DNA of 63,539 nucleotides from positions 1 to 63,539 of the IMG/VR virus record IMGVR_UViG_3300043827_000408, one strand, 5' to 3'. Under the pieces are notes generated by a model. It was not told the DNA's origin and searched no databases. It saw only the letters and a list, made by a program, of their open reading frames with translations. The position numbers and the translations under genes were made by a program. Source of the DNA: a virus. Below, piece by piece: positions 23,040-31,324 of the stretch (within the stretch, counting starts at the first letter, position 1; each line of letters opens with the position of its first letter).

Positions 23040-25314
23040 AATCGTCTTCCTTTGAATCTAGAATTTCTGTTATAAGTGATTTCAGTTCAGGTTTAACTTC
23101 AATTTCATCAGATTTATTGTCATAAGTATTCTGATAATAAGAAGTCTTCCATCCGAACTTGTAGGTTATAAGTAAGTCCTGCACCATTACTGATACTGGA
23201 ACTTCATTGTCGGAATAGTGTTCTGGATTATAACTCCAATTTCCCGAGATTGCCTGATCAAAGAATTTTTGCATGACTGCAACAATTCGAATATATCCAG
23301 AATTATCAAGCATGTCCCATAATAGGGTATAGTTATTTTTTAGTGTTTGATATTGAGGAACTATTTGTTTCAGTGGACCCTTTTTACTTTTTTTAACTGA
23401 TAGATAAGCTCTGGGAGGTTCTATTCCATTCGTAGCATTGGAGACTACTGAACTACTTTCAGATGGCATTTGTGCCGATAAAGTAGAATTCCTAATACCA
23501 TATTGTTTTATTTTTGATCGTAAATCCTCCCAATCGTGTTGAAGAGGAATATTTGAAATTTCATCCACGTCCTTCTTATATGTATCTATTGGAAGAATTC
23601 CACAAGAATATTTTGTTCGATTGTAGTATTCGCAAGCACCCTTTTCTTTTGCCAAATTACAAGATGATTTCAATAAAAAATATTGAAAAGATTCTGCAAG
23701 TCCATGAACTGCGTCCCAGGCTCCCTGTGATTCATACTTAAATCCAAGTTTAGCAAGATAATGTGCAAGACCAATAAAACCGATTCCAAGAGATCTCCGT
23801 GCCTTTGTAGCAATTTCTGCAGATACTACAGGATACTTTTGATGATCAATCAATTCATCCAAAGAACGAACAGAAAGATCACAAAGATCTTCTAGTTCAT
23901 CATCTGATTTTACTCTTCCAACATTAATTGCAGAAAGAATGCATAATGCGATTTCACCTTTCTTTGAATCTATATGTTCAATTGGTCTTGTTGGAAGTGT
24001 AATTTCTTGACATAAATTGCTCATCTCAATTTTATCTAAAAATGAAGAATGAGAATTGCAGTGATCTATATTCATAATATAGATGCGACCCGTTTCTGCC
24101 CTTTCTTTAATGATATCAAGAATAAGTTCTTGTGCCTTAATAGTTTTCGCCGGAATGGACGAATCGTTTTCATATTTAACATACAAATCGTCAAACTTGT
24201 CTGTTCCAAAAGAATCATAAAGTCCAGGAACATCATGTGGGGAGAAAAGCGTAATCTCACCATTTTGAATAAACCTCTCATAAAATATTTTACTAATTTG
24301 AATTGAATAATCTAATTTACGAACACGATTATCTTCGGTTCCCTTGTTATTTTTTAATACAATAATATCTTCTATTTCTTTATGCCAAATTGGAAAATGG
24401 GCAGTAGCTGATCCCCCACGGATTCCATTTTGCGTACAGCATCGTACAGTTGATTCAAACTTTTTAAGGAAAGGAATAACACCAGTGTGCTTAACTTCTC
24501 CTCCTCTGATTTTACTGTTGATACCACGGATTCTACCAACATTAATGCCAATACCAGCCCTCTGTGCGACGTATTTGCCAATAGCCATATCAGAACTAAA
24601 GATGCTATCGAGGGAGTCATCAATATCAACCAGAACACAAGATGCAAATTGACGAAGTGGTGTTCGCACTCCTGCCATGATGGGAGTTGGAATGTTGATT
24701 TTGTGTTTTGAGATTGCATCATAGTACCTCTTTACATAAGAAATTCGAGTTTCTTTTGAATATTTTGCAAATATTGTAGCTGCAATCATCATATAAGCAA
24801 ACTGTGGAGTCTCATATACCTGCCCAGAACTTCTATCCTGAACCAAATATTTATCAACTACCTGACGAATGCCAGCATAAGTAAAAATAAAATCCCGTTC
24901 ATGATTGATATGTCTATCAAGTATATCAATCTCATCTTCACTATAGGAGTCAAGAATTTCTGAATCATAAACTAATTTATTGATACAAAATTTTATATGA
25001 TTTATAAAAGAAGGAAATTCTTTCTTTTTACCATACAAAGACTTTCGAAGAGAAAATAATAAAAGTCTTGCTGCAACATACTGATAATTTGGTGTTTCTA
25101 ATGAAATTAAATCAGATGCAGAACGAATCAAAATTTCTTGTATTTCTGCTGTAGTAATACCATTATAAAATTGAATTCCTGATGTCATTTCAACTTGAGA
25201 TGCAGATACTCCTGCAAGATCTCTACATGCTTCATCAACCATCACATGTATTTTATCTAAATTTAAAAGTTCAATTCTTCCGTCTCTTTTTTTTACTGAT
25301 ATTTGACTTGTCAT
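23020..25314 (-). CDS. nrdA: Ribonucleotide reductase large subunit
   Basis: 764 aa from ATG 25314, chosen for its ATGA overlap with the primase stop (an ATG at 25326 is possible). The ATP-cone is at the N-terminus (KRDGRIELLNLDKIHVMVDE). Active-site cysteines are in FASCVLVD, SNLCQEITLPTRP and ALCILSAINVG. PPRAYLSVKKSKKGP and the C-terminal DCESC pair for re-reduction follow. It reduces ribonucleoside diphosphates. Operon with nrdB, as in other T4-like cyanophages. Confidence 0.95.
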   Translation of the reverse strand: MTSQISVKKRDGRIELLNLDKIHVMVDEACRDLAGVSASQVEMTSGIQFYNGITTAEIQEILIRSASDLISLETPNYQYVAARLLLFSLRKSLYGKKKEFPSFINHIKFCINKLVYDSEILDSYSEDEIDILDRHINHERDFIFTYAGIRQVVDKYLVQDRSSGQVYETPQFAYMMIAATIFAKYSKETRISYVKRYYDAISKHKINIPTPIMAGVRTPLRQFASCVLVDIDDSLDSIFSSDMAIGKYVAQRAGIGINVGRIRGINSKIRGGEVKHTGVIPFLKKFESTVRCCTQNGIRGGSATAHFPIWHKEIEDIIVLKNNKGTEDNRVRKLDYSIQISKIFYERFIQNGEITLFSPHDVPGLYDSFGTDKFDDLYVKYENDSSIPAKTIKAQELILDIIKERAETGRIYIMNIDHCNSHSSFLDKIEMSNLCQEITLPTRPIEHIDSKKGEIALCILSAINVGRVKSDDELEDLCDLSVRSLDELIDHQKYPVVSAEIATKARRSLGIGFIGLAHYLAKLGFKYESQGAWDAVHGLAESFQYFLLKSSCNLAKEKGACEYYNRTKYSCGILPIDTYKKDVDEISNIPLQHDWEDLRSKIKQYGIRNSTLSAQMPSESSSVVSNATNGIEPPRAYLSVKKSKKGPLKQIVPQYQTLKNNYTLLWDMLDNSGYIRIVAVMQKFFDQAISGNWSYNPEHYSDNEVPVSVMVQDLLITYKFGWKTSYYQNTYDNKSDEIEVKPELKSLITEILDSKEDDCESCKI

Positions 25315-26324
25315 ACTCTTTTCCATCCAATAAGTTTTGTTTTTGCTTCTAAACCACTAAAAGTATTTTCACTAATTATTTTTTCAGGACATTTACCTGC
25401 TAGTATCATATCATTAATATCTTTTTCCTTTAGATCATTTGGCCAAATTACTACGGGAAATTTATAATCAATTGCAGTTTCAATTCGATTCACAATTTCT
25501 TTATTACGTTTTTCATTATCATAAACCATCACAAAGTCAACATTAAAATTACTAATAAAAAACATTTTATCAAAATCCGCTCCAACCATTGCTATTGAAT
25601 TGTTCAAAAACATCGAATCAAAAGGACCTTCTACGATGTAAACTGGTTTTTCATAATTTAGATTATCTAATCCAAATATTTTAGGATGTTTATCATTTAG
25701 AATAATTGTAATATACTTAACATTTGAATCTTTATTCAAACTTCTTCCCTGATATCCAAATATTTCGCCATGATTTATAAGAGGAATAATAATTCGAGAC
25801 TCATCTTTCTCAATTGAATTGAATGTGTGTTTTTGAGTGTTTGTCCATTCCTTAAATTTTTCTGCATAGTATAATTTGGAATAGAATTTTTCCGGTATTT
25901 TTCTATTCTCCAAATATACTCTTGCAGGATGAAGTTTATCCAAATCTGCAATCGTTGGAATATTTAATTTATTTACAGGTTTACTTGCACCAAAAACTGG
26001 TTTTTTAAATTTGAACTCGGGTTCAGGACACACTGTTCCCTTTCCGGATAATCCTTCTCGATATCTTTCCAAAATATATTCATCATAGATTTGACTATCC
26101 AAATCTTTCAAAAAATATGTGAATGATTTTGAAATTCCACAATTATGGCACTTAAAATTAAAATCAGATTTGCGTTGATAAAAATATGCTCTTGTACGAT
26201 TTTTATTTTTTTGAGAATCGCCACAATAAGGGCATCTAAAATTATAAAGATTTTCCTTTTTTTTACTAAATTTTTGTAGTCTGCAAGAAATTAGTCCAAT
26301 ATATTTTACATCAACATAAATCAT
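25311..26324 (-). CDS. 61: DNA primase, T4 gp61-like
   Basis: 337 aa. The zinc-binding domain has FRCPYCGDSQKNKNRTRAYF and FKCHNCG. The TOPRIM domain has IIIPLINHGEIFGYQGRSL, VYIVEGPFDSMFL (the catalytic EGxxD) and DFVMVYDNEKRN. It makes RNA primers with the gp41 helicase (encoded at 33639-35015). The C-terminal end overlaps nrdA by 4 bases. Length matches T4 gp61 (342 aa). Confidence 0.9.
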   Translation of the reverse strand: MIYVDVKYIGLISCRLQKFSKKKENLYNFRCPYCGDSQKNKNRTRAYFYQRKSDFNFKCHNCGISKSFTYFLKDLDSQIYDEYILERYREGLSGKGTVCPEPEFKFKKPVFGASKPVNKLNIPTIADLDKLHPARVYLENRKIPEKFYSKLYYAEKFKEWTNTQKHTFNSIEKDESRIIIPLINHGEIFGYQGRSLNKDSNVKYITIILNDKHPKIFGLDNLNYEKPVYIVEGPFDSMFLNNSIAMVGADFDKMFFISNFNVDFVMVYDNEKRNKEIVNRIETAIDYKFPVVIWPNDLKEKDINDMILAGKCPEKIISENTFSGLEAKTKLIGWKRV

Positions 26325-26758
26325 TTTTTAATATTTTCTGGATTCGGAACATAACGATGCTCCATTCTAACACCTAATTCTCCAGGTGTCAATAATCCAG
26401 AAGCAAGTGTCGAAATAGCTCCTACAGTAACAGCAGTAAATAATCCTACTCCCACTGTTATCCACTTTACTTTTTTCATATCTTCTAGTTTTATACTAAT
26501 TTCGTCTATTCTATCACCAAGATCTACATCTTCTGCTTCAAGTTCTGTTTTCATTTCCTTAATCATACTGATAATAATATTATCAGCTTTGCTAGATTGT
26601 TCAATTCTTTCATTATGAACAGCTAACATTTTTGAAACATTTTCCACCACTTCTTTCATTACTTGAATTGCAGCGTCAACTTTTTCAATTAATTTTTCTT
26701 GATTTGAACTTTTTTGTTCAAGCACTGCGGTTCGTGCCTTTAGATCTCCGTTCAGCAT
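26321..26758 (-). CDS. Coiled-coil membrane protein, unknown
   Basis: 145 aa. Residues ~1-90 are long helices with heptad character (LIEKVDAAIQVMKEVVENV, DRIDEISIKLEDMKK). WITVGVGLFTAVTVGAIST forms one membrane segment, and a short tail follows. The layout resembles DUF7201-like phage membrane proteins whose function is unknown; a holin or membrane tether is possible. It overlaps the primase gene (4 bases) and the preceding 80-aa gene (41 bases). Confidence 0.65.
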   Translation of the reverse strand: MLNGDLKARTAVLEQKSSNQEKLIEKVDAAIQVMKEVVENVSKMLAVHNERIEQSSKADNIIISMIKEMKTELEAEDVDLGDRIDEISIKLEDMKKVKWITVGVGLFTAVTVGAISTLASGLLTPGELGVRMEHRYVPNPENIKK

Positions 26759-26960
26759 TTTTTATATCCTTGATACGTGTACGATAAAAAAGATTCAATT
26801 TTTTACCATATTTACGCCTAAGGTCCATAATCGGATCAAATCCAGAAACTGGTTGATTTGCACTAGCACTAAATCCTGGCGTATTTGTCTTAGCTGGGTC
26901 AGTTACCATCATATCTTCTCTAATAATATTTATTATACGATCCAACTTTGAATTATTCAT
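26718..26960 (-). CDS. Small protein with gp23-like cleavage motif
   Basis: 80 aa. Residues ~14-45 read IREDMMVTDPAKTNTPGFSA then GFDPIM. The major capsid protein in this window has LSE followed by TDPAGTGNPGFSGSA and GFDPVL at the start of its mature form. IRE and LSE both fit the prohead protease preference (L/I)-x-E. The C-terminus is basic (KYGKKLNLFYRTRIKD). I infer a head-associated, possibly gp21-processed protein. It starts at the stop of the 123-aa gene. Confidence 0.65.
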   Translation of the reverse strand: MNNSKLDRIINIIREDMMVTDPAKTNTPGFSASANQPVSGFDPIMDLRRKYGKKLNLFYRTRIKDIKNAERRSKGTNRSA

Positions 26961-27331
26961 TAGATTGAACTTAAAATATTATTGCATTTTTCATCTATTG
27001 GAATATCATTCAATTCACTTTTTGGATATTCTGGTATTCGATTTAGAAATAATAAAAAGGTTTTTAAGATCGACCAATATTCTTTTTCAATTTTAAAAAA
27101 TAAAAGAGGTATTGTTGCATCTCCAAAAATATTAAAACAAATAATAATATGATTCAAAATCAAATGATGTTTCAATTCATTTTGTGTTGCATATTTTTTC
27201 AATAATCTTTTTATATACTTAAATCTTCTCAAATCTTCTTCAAAATCCTCCATGGTTGATCCATAGGGATTTTCATAATATTTTATGGCAAAGAGAAGAT
27301 AATTATCTTCATTCAGATGTTCAAACTTCAT
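26960..27331 (-). CDS. Conserved T4-like phage protein (DUF7207-like)
   Basis: 123 aa, all helical. It begins KFEHLNEDNYLLFAIKYYEN and contains FEEDLRRFKYIKRLLKKY, LKHHLILNHIIICFNIFGD and TFLLFLNRIPEYP. I recognise the pattern as a small protein widespread in marine T4-like phages, usually near primase or nrd genes, with no known function. It is soluble and lacks catalytic motifs. It sits seven bases downstream of the Ig-like virion gene in transcription order. Confidence 0.75.
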   Translation of the reverse strand: MKFEHLNEDNYLLFAIKYYENPYGSTMEDFEEDLRRFKYIKRLLKKYATQNELKHHLILNHIIICFNIFGDATIPLLFFKIEKEYWSILKTFLLFLNRIPEYPKSELNDIPIDEKCNNILSSI

Positions 27332-27338
27332 TATTATA

Positions 27339-28172
27339 TTAAGAAACTGTCATTAAAGCTGCATTGGATGTTTGTGGATTTGCATCTGGAGAAGTTACAA
27401 CTGCGCGATAATAGTATCCATTGAGTGCATTACTACTATTAGTTACTGTTAGTGTAGTAGTTCCCGTTCCTGCATATGCTCCACCATTTGAAAGTGCTGT
27501 ATAAGCAATACCAGCATTAGATGAGTATTGCCATTGATATGTTAGTGCTGCAGATGGAAGTACTGATGCAAGCACAACAAATGTTGCTACTGCTGTAGTT
27601 CCAACACCTACACTGGATGGTTGTGTATTAATTGTAATTCTACGATCTGGTGCAATTTGATCATCACCATCAGCATCTCCAGAAGAAGTATAAGAAGGAG
27701 TTCCTGTAGTAATTCCAGAAAATGCAACTAAAACTTCACTTTTCCTTCTCAATCTTCCATGCTGATCAATATAAGTTAAAATTCCAACCCATCCCGCATG
27801 AGCATAATGATCTGCAGAATGAACTTCGGTAGTATCAACACCAACAATTCGAGTTGTTGCTGGTGCAGTCAATACCGAAAGATCAGAATCATGTAATGTA
27901 TATGATGGTTTTTCTGAAATTGTATATCCAATTCCAGAAATTGCACTTCCACTCAAAAATTGAGTAGATGCAATTGTAATTTGAGTATTAGAAACAACCG
28001 TTCTGATTACTGCTTCACCATAAGTTTTTCCAACACCAATACTAATAACATCTCCAGTGGAAATACCAGCAGCGGTAAATGAAGTACCAGAACCGGTAAT
28101 CACTTTTGTTGCATAATTTACGGATACTGTTCCGGTTGAGTAAAGACTATCAGATTTTCCCCAGAGTGCCAT
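27339..28172 (-). CDS. Virion protein with Ig-like domain
   Basis: 277 aa, low in Cys and rich in Thr, Ser, Ala and Gly. The N-terminal half (TVSVNYATKVITGSGTSFTA, STGDVISIG) is a beta-rich phage structural domain. The C-terminal ~90 residues (INTQPSSVGVGTTAVATFVV, LTYQWQYSSNAG, GYYYRAVV) form an Ig-like fold of the kind displayed on phage capsids and tails. A late box TATAAATA lies at 28200-28207 and a terminator just before it. Likely a decoration protein that binds glycans or cell surfaces. Confidence 0.78.
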   Translation of the reverse strand: MALWGKSDSLYSTGTVSVNYATKVITGSGTSFTAAGISTGDVISIGVGKTYGEAVIRTVVSNTQITIASTQFLSGSAISGIGYTISEKPSYTLHDSDLSVLTAPATTRIVGVDTTEVHSADHYAHAGWVGILTYIDQHGRLRRKSEVLVAFSGITTGTPSYTSSGDADGDDQIAPDRRITINTQPSSVGVGTTAVATFVVLASVLPSAALTYQWQYSSNAGIAYTALSNGGAYAGTGTTTLTVTNSSNALNGYYYRAVVTSPDANPQTSNAALMTVS

Positions 28173-28199
28173 TTTAGATTTTTACTACTTTTGTTTAAA

Positions 28200-28207
28200 T
28201 ATTTATA
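28200..28207 (-). promoter_or_regulatory. Late promoter box TATAAATA
   Basis: Exact T4 late octamer on the - strand, 28 bases before the Ig-like virion gene's ATG and directly after a terminator. Recognised by gp55-type late sigma (gene at 48645-49121). Confidence 0.75.
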
Positions 28208-28209
28208 AT

Positions 28210-28236
28210 AAAAAAAGAGCCCTTTCTCAGGACTCA
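28210..28236 (-). terminator. Rho-independent terminator after the 63-aa gene
   Basis: RNA-sense stem GAGUCC/GGGCUC (one U-G pair) with loop UGAGAAA and a run of seven U, 24 bases after the stop of the 63-aa gene. Confidence 0.85.
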
Positions 28237-28259
28237 TTTTTTGAATTTTGAAATTAAAA

Positions 28260-28451
28260 TTAAACTTTTGTCTTTTGAGTTTTGATTAAATTTTGAACTT
28301 GAATTATAATAAATGAAACAATTCCATTTGCTTTAATTCTAGAATCTGCCCCTAAAACTTCAGATATTGCCAAAAGAATTCCCAATCCTAACTGAACATT
28401 TGCTGCTGTAAAAATTTGAGAAGCTGCTGCAAAAAGAATTACTGGTGTCAT
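28260..28451 (-). CDS. Small membrane protein, possible holin
   Basis: 63 aa. MTPVILFAAASQIFTAANVQ and LGLGILLAISEVLG form one or two membrane helices, then VSFIIIQVQNLIK and a basic tail KTQKTKV. Size, helices and a charged C-terminus are holin-like, but no family is recognised. A near-late box (AATAAATA) lies upstream and a terminator downstream, so it is a single-gene late unit. Confidence 0.65.
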   Translation of the reverse strand: MTPVILFAAASQIFTAANVQLGLGILLAISEVLGADSRIKANGIVSFIIIQVQNLIKTQKTKV

Positions 28452-28512
28452 ATTATCCTCTATATGTATTCAATTTTATTTATTATATTGATTTTTTGAA
28501 AATAATTTCAGT

Positions 28513-29147
28513 CTACCCACCTAACTTTGTCTTTAACTGTCTCTGGTCTTGCTTATGCATTTTACCATCTTTAGTGATTCTGTAATCACTCGTTTGAATT
28601 CTTGGTTCTGGTCTTTGTTGTCTTCTTCCACTTTTATCTTTACGACCAAAGGTTTGAGCGTCCACAGCCGCATCTGCGTGCTCTGCTGCTTTTTTCCAAA
28701 CTTTCTTTCAATATGTTGTCTAAGGTTATCAGTTCTGTTTATATCTCTTTAAGAATTTTGATCTCCAAACTCACCAGCTGAACTTGCAGCATATTCTTTA
28801 GTTGCTGTCGTTTGTGAGATTTCATGCAATTCAACGCCATACGCCTCTATTCATTCTTCACTCATATTCACCATAATTACTTCTGCTGCTTCTGGTGTTT
28901 CAACATATCCTTCATCAAGTAAGTGTGAGAAGATAAGATCATAAGGGTCATAATGGTTTCTTTGAAGTGTTGCTGCTCTTCTTCTTGCTCTATTACCTCT
29001 TCCTCTCACATCACCAGCACCATGCTTACTATAACCTGCCCTCAAATAACGTTTGAGTGCGTCTCTTGATTGTTGTGCAACTGATTGTGTATATATAGAA
29101 TCACCATATTTTTCTTCATCTTTCTCTGCTCTTTTCTGAAAATTCAT
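28513..29147 (-). pseudogene. Decayed virion-type gene (two stops, one frameshift)
   Basis: The open frame 29147-28851 (98 aa, MNFQKRAEKDEEKYGDSIYT ... FSHLLDEGYVETPEAAEVIM ... NMSEE) ends at TGA, but the same frame continues with IEAYGVELHEISQTTATKEY until a TAA at 28749-28751, then RDINRTDNLRQHIERKFG. A one-base shift in the six-T run at 28690-28695 restores AAEHADAAVDAQTFGRKDK down to KTKLGG and a stop at 28513. Undoing TGG to TGA, one more point change and one indel gives a single ~210-aa protein. The LDEGY-TPEAAE-IMVNMSEEW pattern is shared with marine-phage proteins of unknown role. The stretch 28452-28850 holds only this remnant. Confidence 0.8.
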
Positions 29148-29171
29148 TTTTTTAAATACTTTTTAGCTATT

Positions 29172-29179
29172 TATTTATA
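29172..29179 (-). promoter_or_regulatory. Late promoter box TATAAATA
   Basis: Exact late octamer 25 bases before the ATG of the decayed gene at 28513-29147, so this pseudogene still has its late promoter. Confidence 0.7.
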
Positions 29180-29181
29180 AT

Positions 29182-30597
29182 TTATTCGTCCCATCCTTTA
29201 TCGTGAGTTCTTACTTTTGACCCACCACCTCTACCATAAGGATCATCTTTTTGTGGACGAGCATATTTTGGATTTTTAGAATACATGTATTTTGGTTTTT
29301 TATTATTTTTTTCTTCCTCTTCTTTCATTGCCTGAGAAGCTCTTGTTGCAAGAGTATCTTTTTTTTCTCCAGGTTTTAATCTACGATTTGCTTCTGGAGT
29401 CTCTGGTTTTTCTGGAGATTTTGTTTTTGAAATTCCGGTTCCTTTTTTACTAAATCCAGCAAGAATTTTATCTGCTTCAGATTCTAATTTTGTTTGCCTT
29501 TCTCTCTGTTTTTTTTGTCTATTTTTATCAACAGAAGACATTTCAGATGCACGAAGTCTTGCATAACGTTCTGCCGAGGTTTCATTTCTTGCCTCATCTA
29601 ACCAATAGTCTAAAGAATTTTCTTTTGCCATTTTAGTAGCTGTTGCATACATTACTTCCTTTCCACGACCAGGATATCTTTGTTCAAAATCTTTCAATTT
29701 AGATTTCATTGACATTACAATATGTTCTTTTTTTTTAGTTTCGGCAGCAGTTAATGTTTTTTCATTTAATTCATTATCTTCATACTGATCTTCTTCTAAT
29801 TTTAAAGTGGGATTAATATCTACTTTATTTTTATTTCCACTCTTTCTTCTATCCTCAATTTTTTCGGTTTGTTCTCCAGAAGAAACTAATGCCTCTATAA
29901 TATTTTCAAATTCTTCTAATTCATTTCTCCAATTTGAATACTGTTCTTTTTTAATTCCTGATTTTTTATTATAAGATTTATTTTTAGTTTTTTCAATTGC
30001 TTGTGCCTTCGACATTTTTCCAGAACTAACCATTCTTCGAATCATAATGTCGGCAAAATCGTTATCGCCATCGTTGTCCTGATCTACGGCTTCATTAGTT
30101 TTTTTAGGAACACAGTTAGGAACTTCACGATTTCCTTTTTTCTTTGTTCCGACCATCTGATACCCTTTCCAACAGGGATCTTCTCCTTTCATTTTAACTT
30201 CTTCATTAGTTTTTTTAGGAACACAGTTAGGAACTTCACGATTTCCTTTTTTCTTTGTTCCGACCATCTGATACCCTTTCCAACAGGGATCTTCTCCTTT
30301 CATTTCAACTTCTTCACCTCGATATCCTGGATTATGTGCTGGTGATTGTCCAGTACGTTCAAATCTCTTTCTTTCGTCATCACCAGCAATCGCACGTACA
30401 AGTTTGCTCATTCTATCCATTGCTGCGCCTCTTTTTACAGCATTTTTCTCAGTGTTAGGAGTAGAAACTACTTCACGAGCAAGATTGCCTGCCTTACGCA
30501 GCATCTCATTTTTATTTCTTTGCTTGAGTTTTTCCTCACCCTCAAACAAAAATGGTCTACGGAGTTCTTCGAACGATTCTACCCAAGGATTACTCAT
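29182..30597 (-). CDS. Charged repeat-containing phage protein, putative virion
   Basis: 471 aa, very rich in Lys, Glu and Arg. A 37-residue unit, VKMKGEDPCWKGYQMVGTKK followed by KGNREVPNCVPKKTNE, occurs twice in tandem (~95-168). It is followed by DQDNDGDNDFADIMIRRM, a calcium-loop-like acidic motif, and the SSGKMSKAQAIEKTK helix. Later, SMKSKLKDFEQRYPGRGKE and NETSAERYARLRASEMSSVD recur in marine-phage structural proteins. The C-terminus is disordered (GEKKDTLATRASQAMKE, RGGGSKVRTHDKG). Function unknown; the DPCWKGY-GTKKK-VPNCVP motif is common in phages of this group. Confidence 0.72.
   Translation of the reverse strand: MSNPWVESFEELRRPFLFEGEEKLKQRNKNEMLRKAGNLAREVVSTPNTEKNAVKRGAAMDRMSKLVRAIAGDDERKRFERTGQSPAHNPGYRGEEVEMKGEDPCWKGYQMVGTKKKGNREVPNCVPKKTNEEVKMKGEDPCWKGYQMVGTKKKGNREVPNCVPKKTNEAVDQDNDGDNDFADIMIRRMVSSGKMSKAQAIEKTKNKSYNKKSGIKKEQYSNWRNELEEFENIIEALVSSGEQTEKIEDRRKSGNKNKVDINPTLKLEEDQYEDNELNEKTLTAAETKKKEHIVMSMKSKLKDFEQRYPGRGKEVMYATATKMAKENSLDYWLDEARNETSAERYARLRASEMSSVDKNRQKKQRERQTKLESEADKILAGFSKKGTGISKTKSPEKPETPEANRRLKPGEKKDTLATRASQAMKEEEEKNNKKPKYMYSKNPKYARPQKDDPYGRGGGSKVRTHDKGWDE
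30091..30312 (-). repeat. Two tandem copies of a 111-bp coding repeat
   Basis: Units 30091-30201 and 30202-30312 appear identical except for one base (encoding Lys vs Glu in V-K/E-MKGED). The unit keeps reading frame (37 codons), so copy number can change without breaking the protein. Confidence 0.92.
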
Positions 30598-30622
30598 TTT
30601 ACTCGTAAATGTTTTCTATACT

Positions 30623-31324
30623 TTATTTAGTGTCACAATTATCATACATTCCAAATGCCCAATATTTTTCAACACACCAAAAGCATTTTTTACATGGAAA
30701 CGGTTTTACTTGAGATATACAAGATTCTGTTAATGGAAATATATTTTCCATTAAATTATATTTATAATACTGATGTGCTATAAATTTTTTATTCACCATC
30801 AACCAAGGAGCAGTTTCTGGATTATTAAATTTTGCATGTTGAACTGAATCATCCCTAAACCCAACTTTTTGTGAATTTATATCATATAAGTCACGAATTG
30901 CTTTAGGTGGATTTAATGTCGCTCCTGTCAACCAAAGTTCAATATTTTTTTCCTCAGTATATGCATTTTTTCCAATATCTATATAAACATTTTTATTTAC
31001 AGAAGAGTCTAAATGAGAATATTCAAATACTTTTAAATCTTCAATTTTAGATTTTGAATATAATTTTTGAATTATATCTACAATTTTTTTTGCTTTTGGT
31101 TCGGGATTATAACTTTTATTATTTAAATTTAATCCAAGAAAAGGAAATACTTTAATATCAAAACTTTCAGTTTCTAAAATAAATTTTGCAAGAAAAAATA
31201 ATACTAAAGCAGAATCTGTTCCACTTGATAATCTCAACCCTATATTTTTATATTTTTTATTTTCAAAAAAATCCCTAAACCAAGTATTTTCAACTTTTCC
31301 ATTTGTCAAAATTAAATTAGTCAT
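30623..31324 (-). CDS. QueC-like PP-loop ATPase
   Basis: 233 aa. GLRLSSGTDSALVLFFLAKF is a PP-loop (SGGxDS type, here SSGTDS) that binds ATP. Near the C-terminus CISQVKPFPCKKCFWCVEKY and the following WAFG match the four-Cys zinc site of 7-cyano-7-deazaguanine synthase (QueC). Mid-region sequence is divergent, so the substrate may differ. QueC makes preQ0, a precursor of queuosine and of 7-deazaguanine DNA modifications. No other queuosine gene is in the window. A late box lies 26 bases before the ATG. Confidence 0.7.
   Translation of the reverse strand: MTNLILTNGKVENTWFRDFFENKKYKNIGLRLSSGTDSALVLFFLAKFILETESFDIKVFPFLGLNLNNKSYNPEPKAKKIVDIIQKLYSKSKIEDLKVFEYSHLDSSVNKNVYIDIGKNAYTEEKNIELWLTGATLNPPKAIRDLYDINSQKVGFRDDSVQHAKFNNPETAPWLMVNKKFIAHQYYKYNLMENIFPLTESCISQVKPFPCKKCFWCVEKYWAFGMYDNCDTK

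Noticed and set aside
24049-24722. Several ORFs within nrdA on both strands
   Set aside because: The nrdA frame contains all catalytic motifs; the rest are shadows.
28549-28752. 67-aa + strand ORF in the 400-bp gap
   Set aside because: The opposite strand is a recognisable decayed gene and the + strand peptide is low-complexity.
30759-30766. TATAAATA octamer inside the QueC-like gene
   Set aside because: It is far from any start codon, and chance matches are expected in AT-rich DNA.
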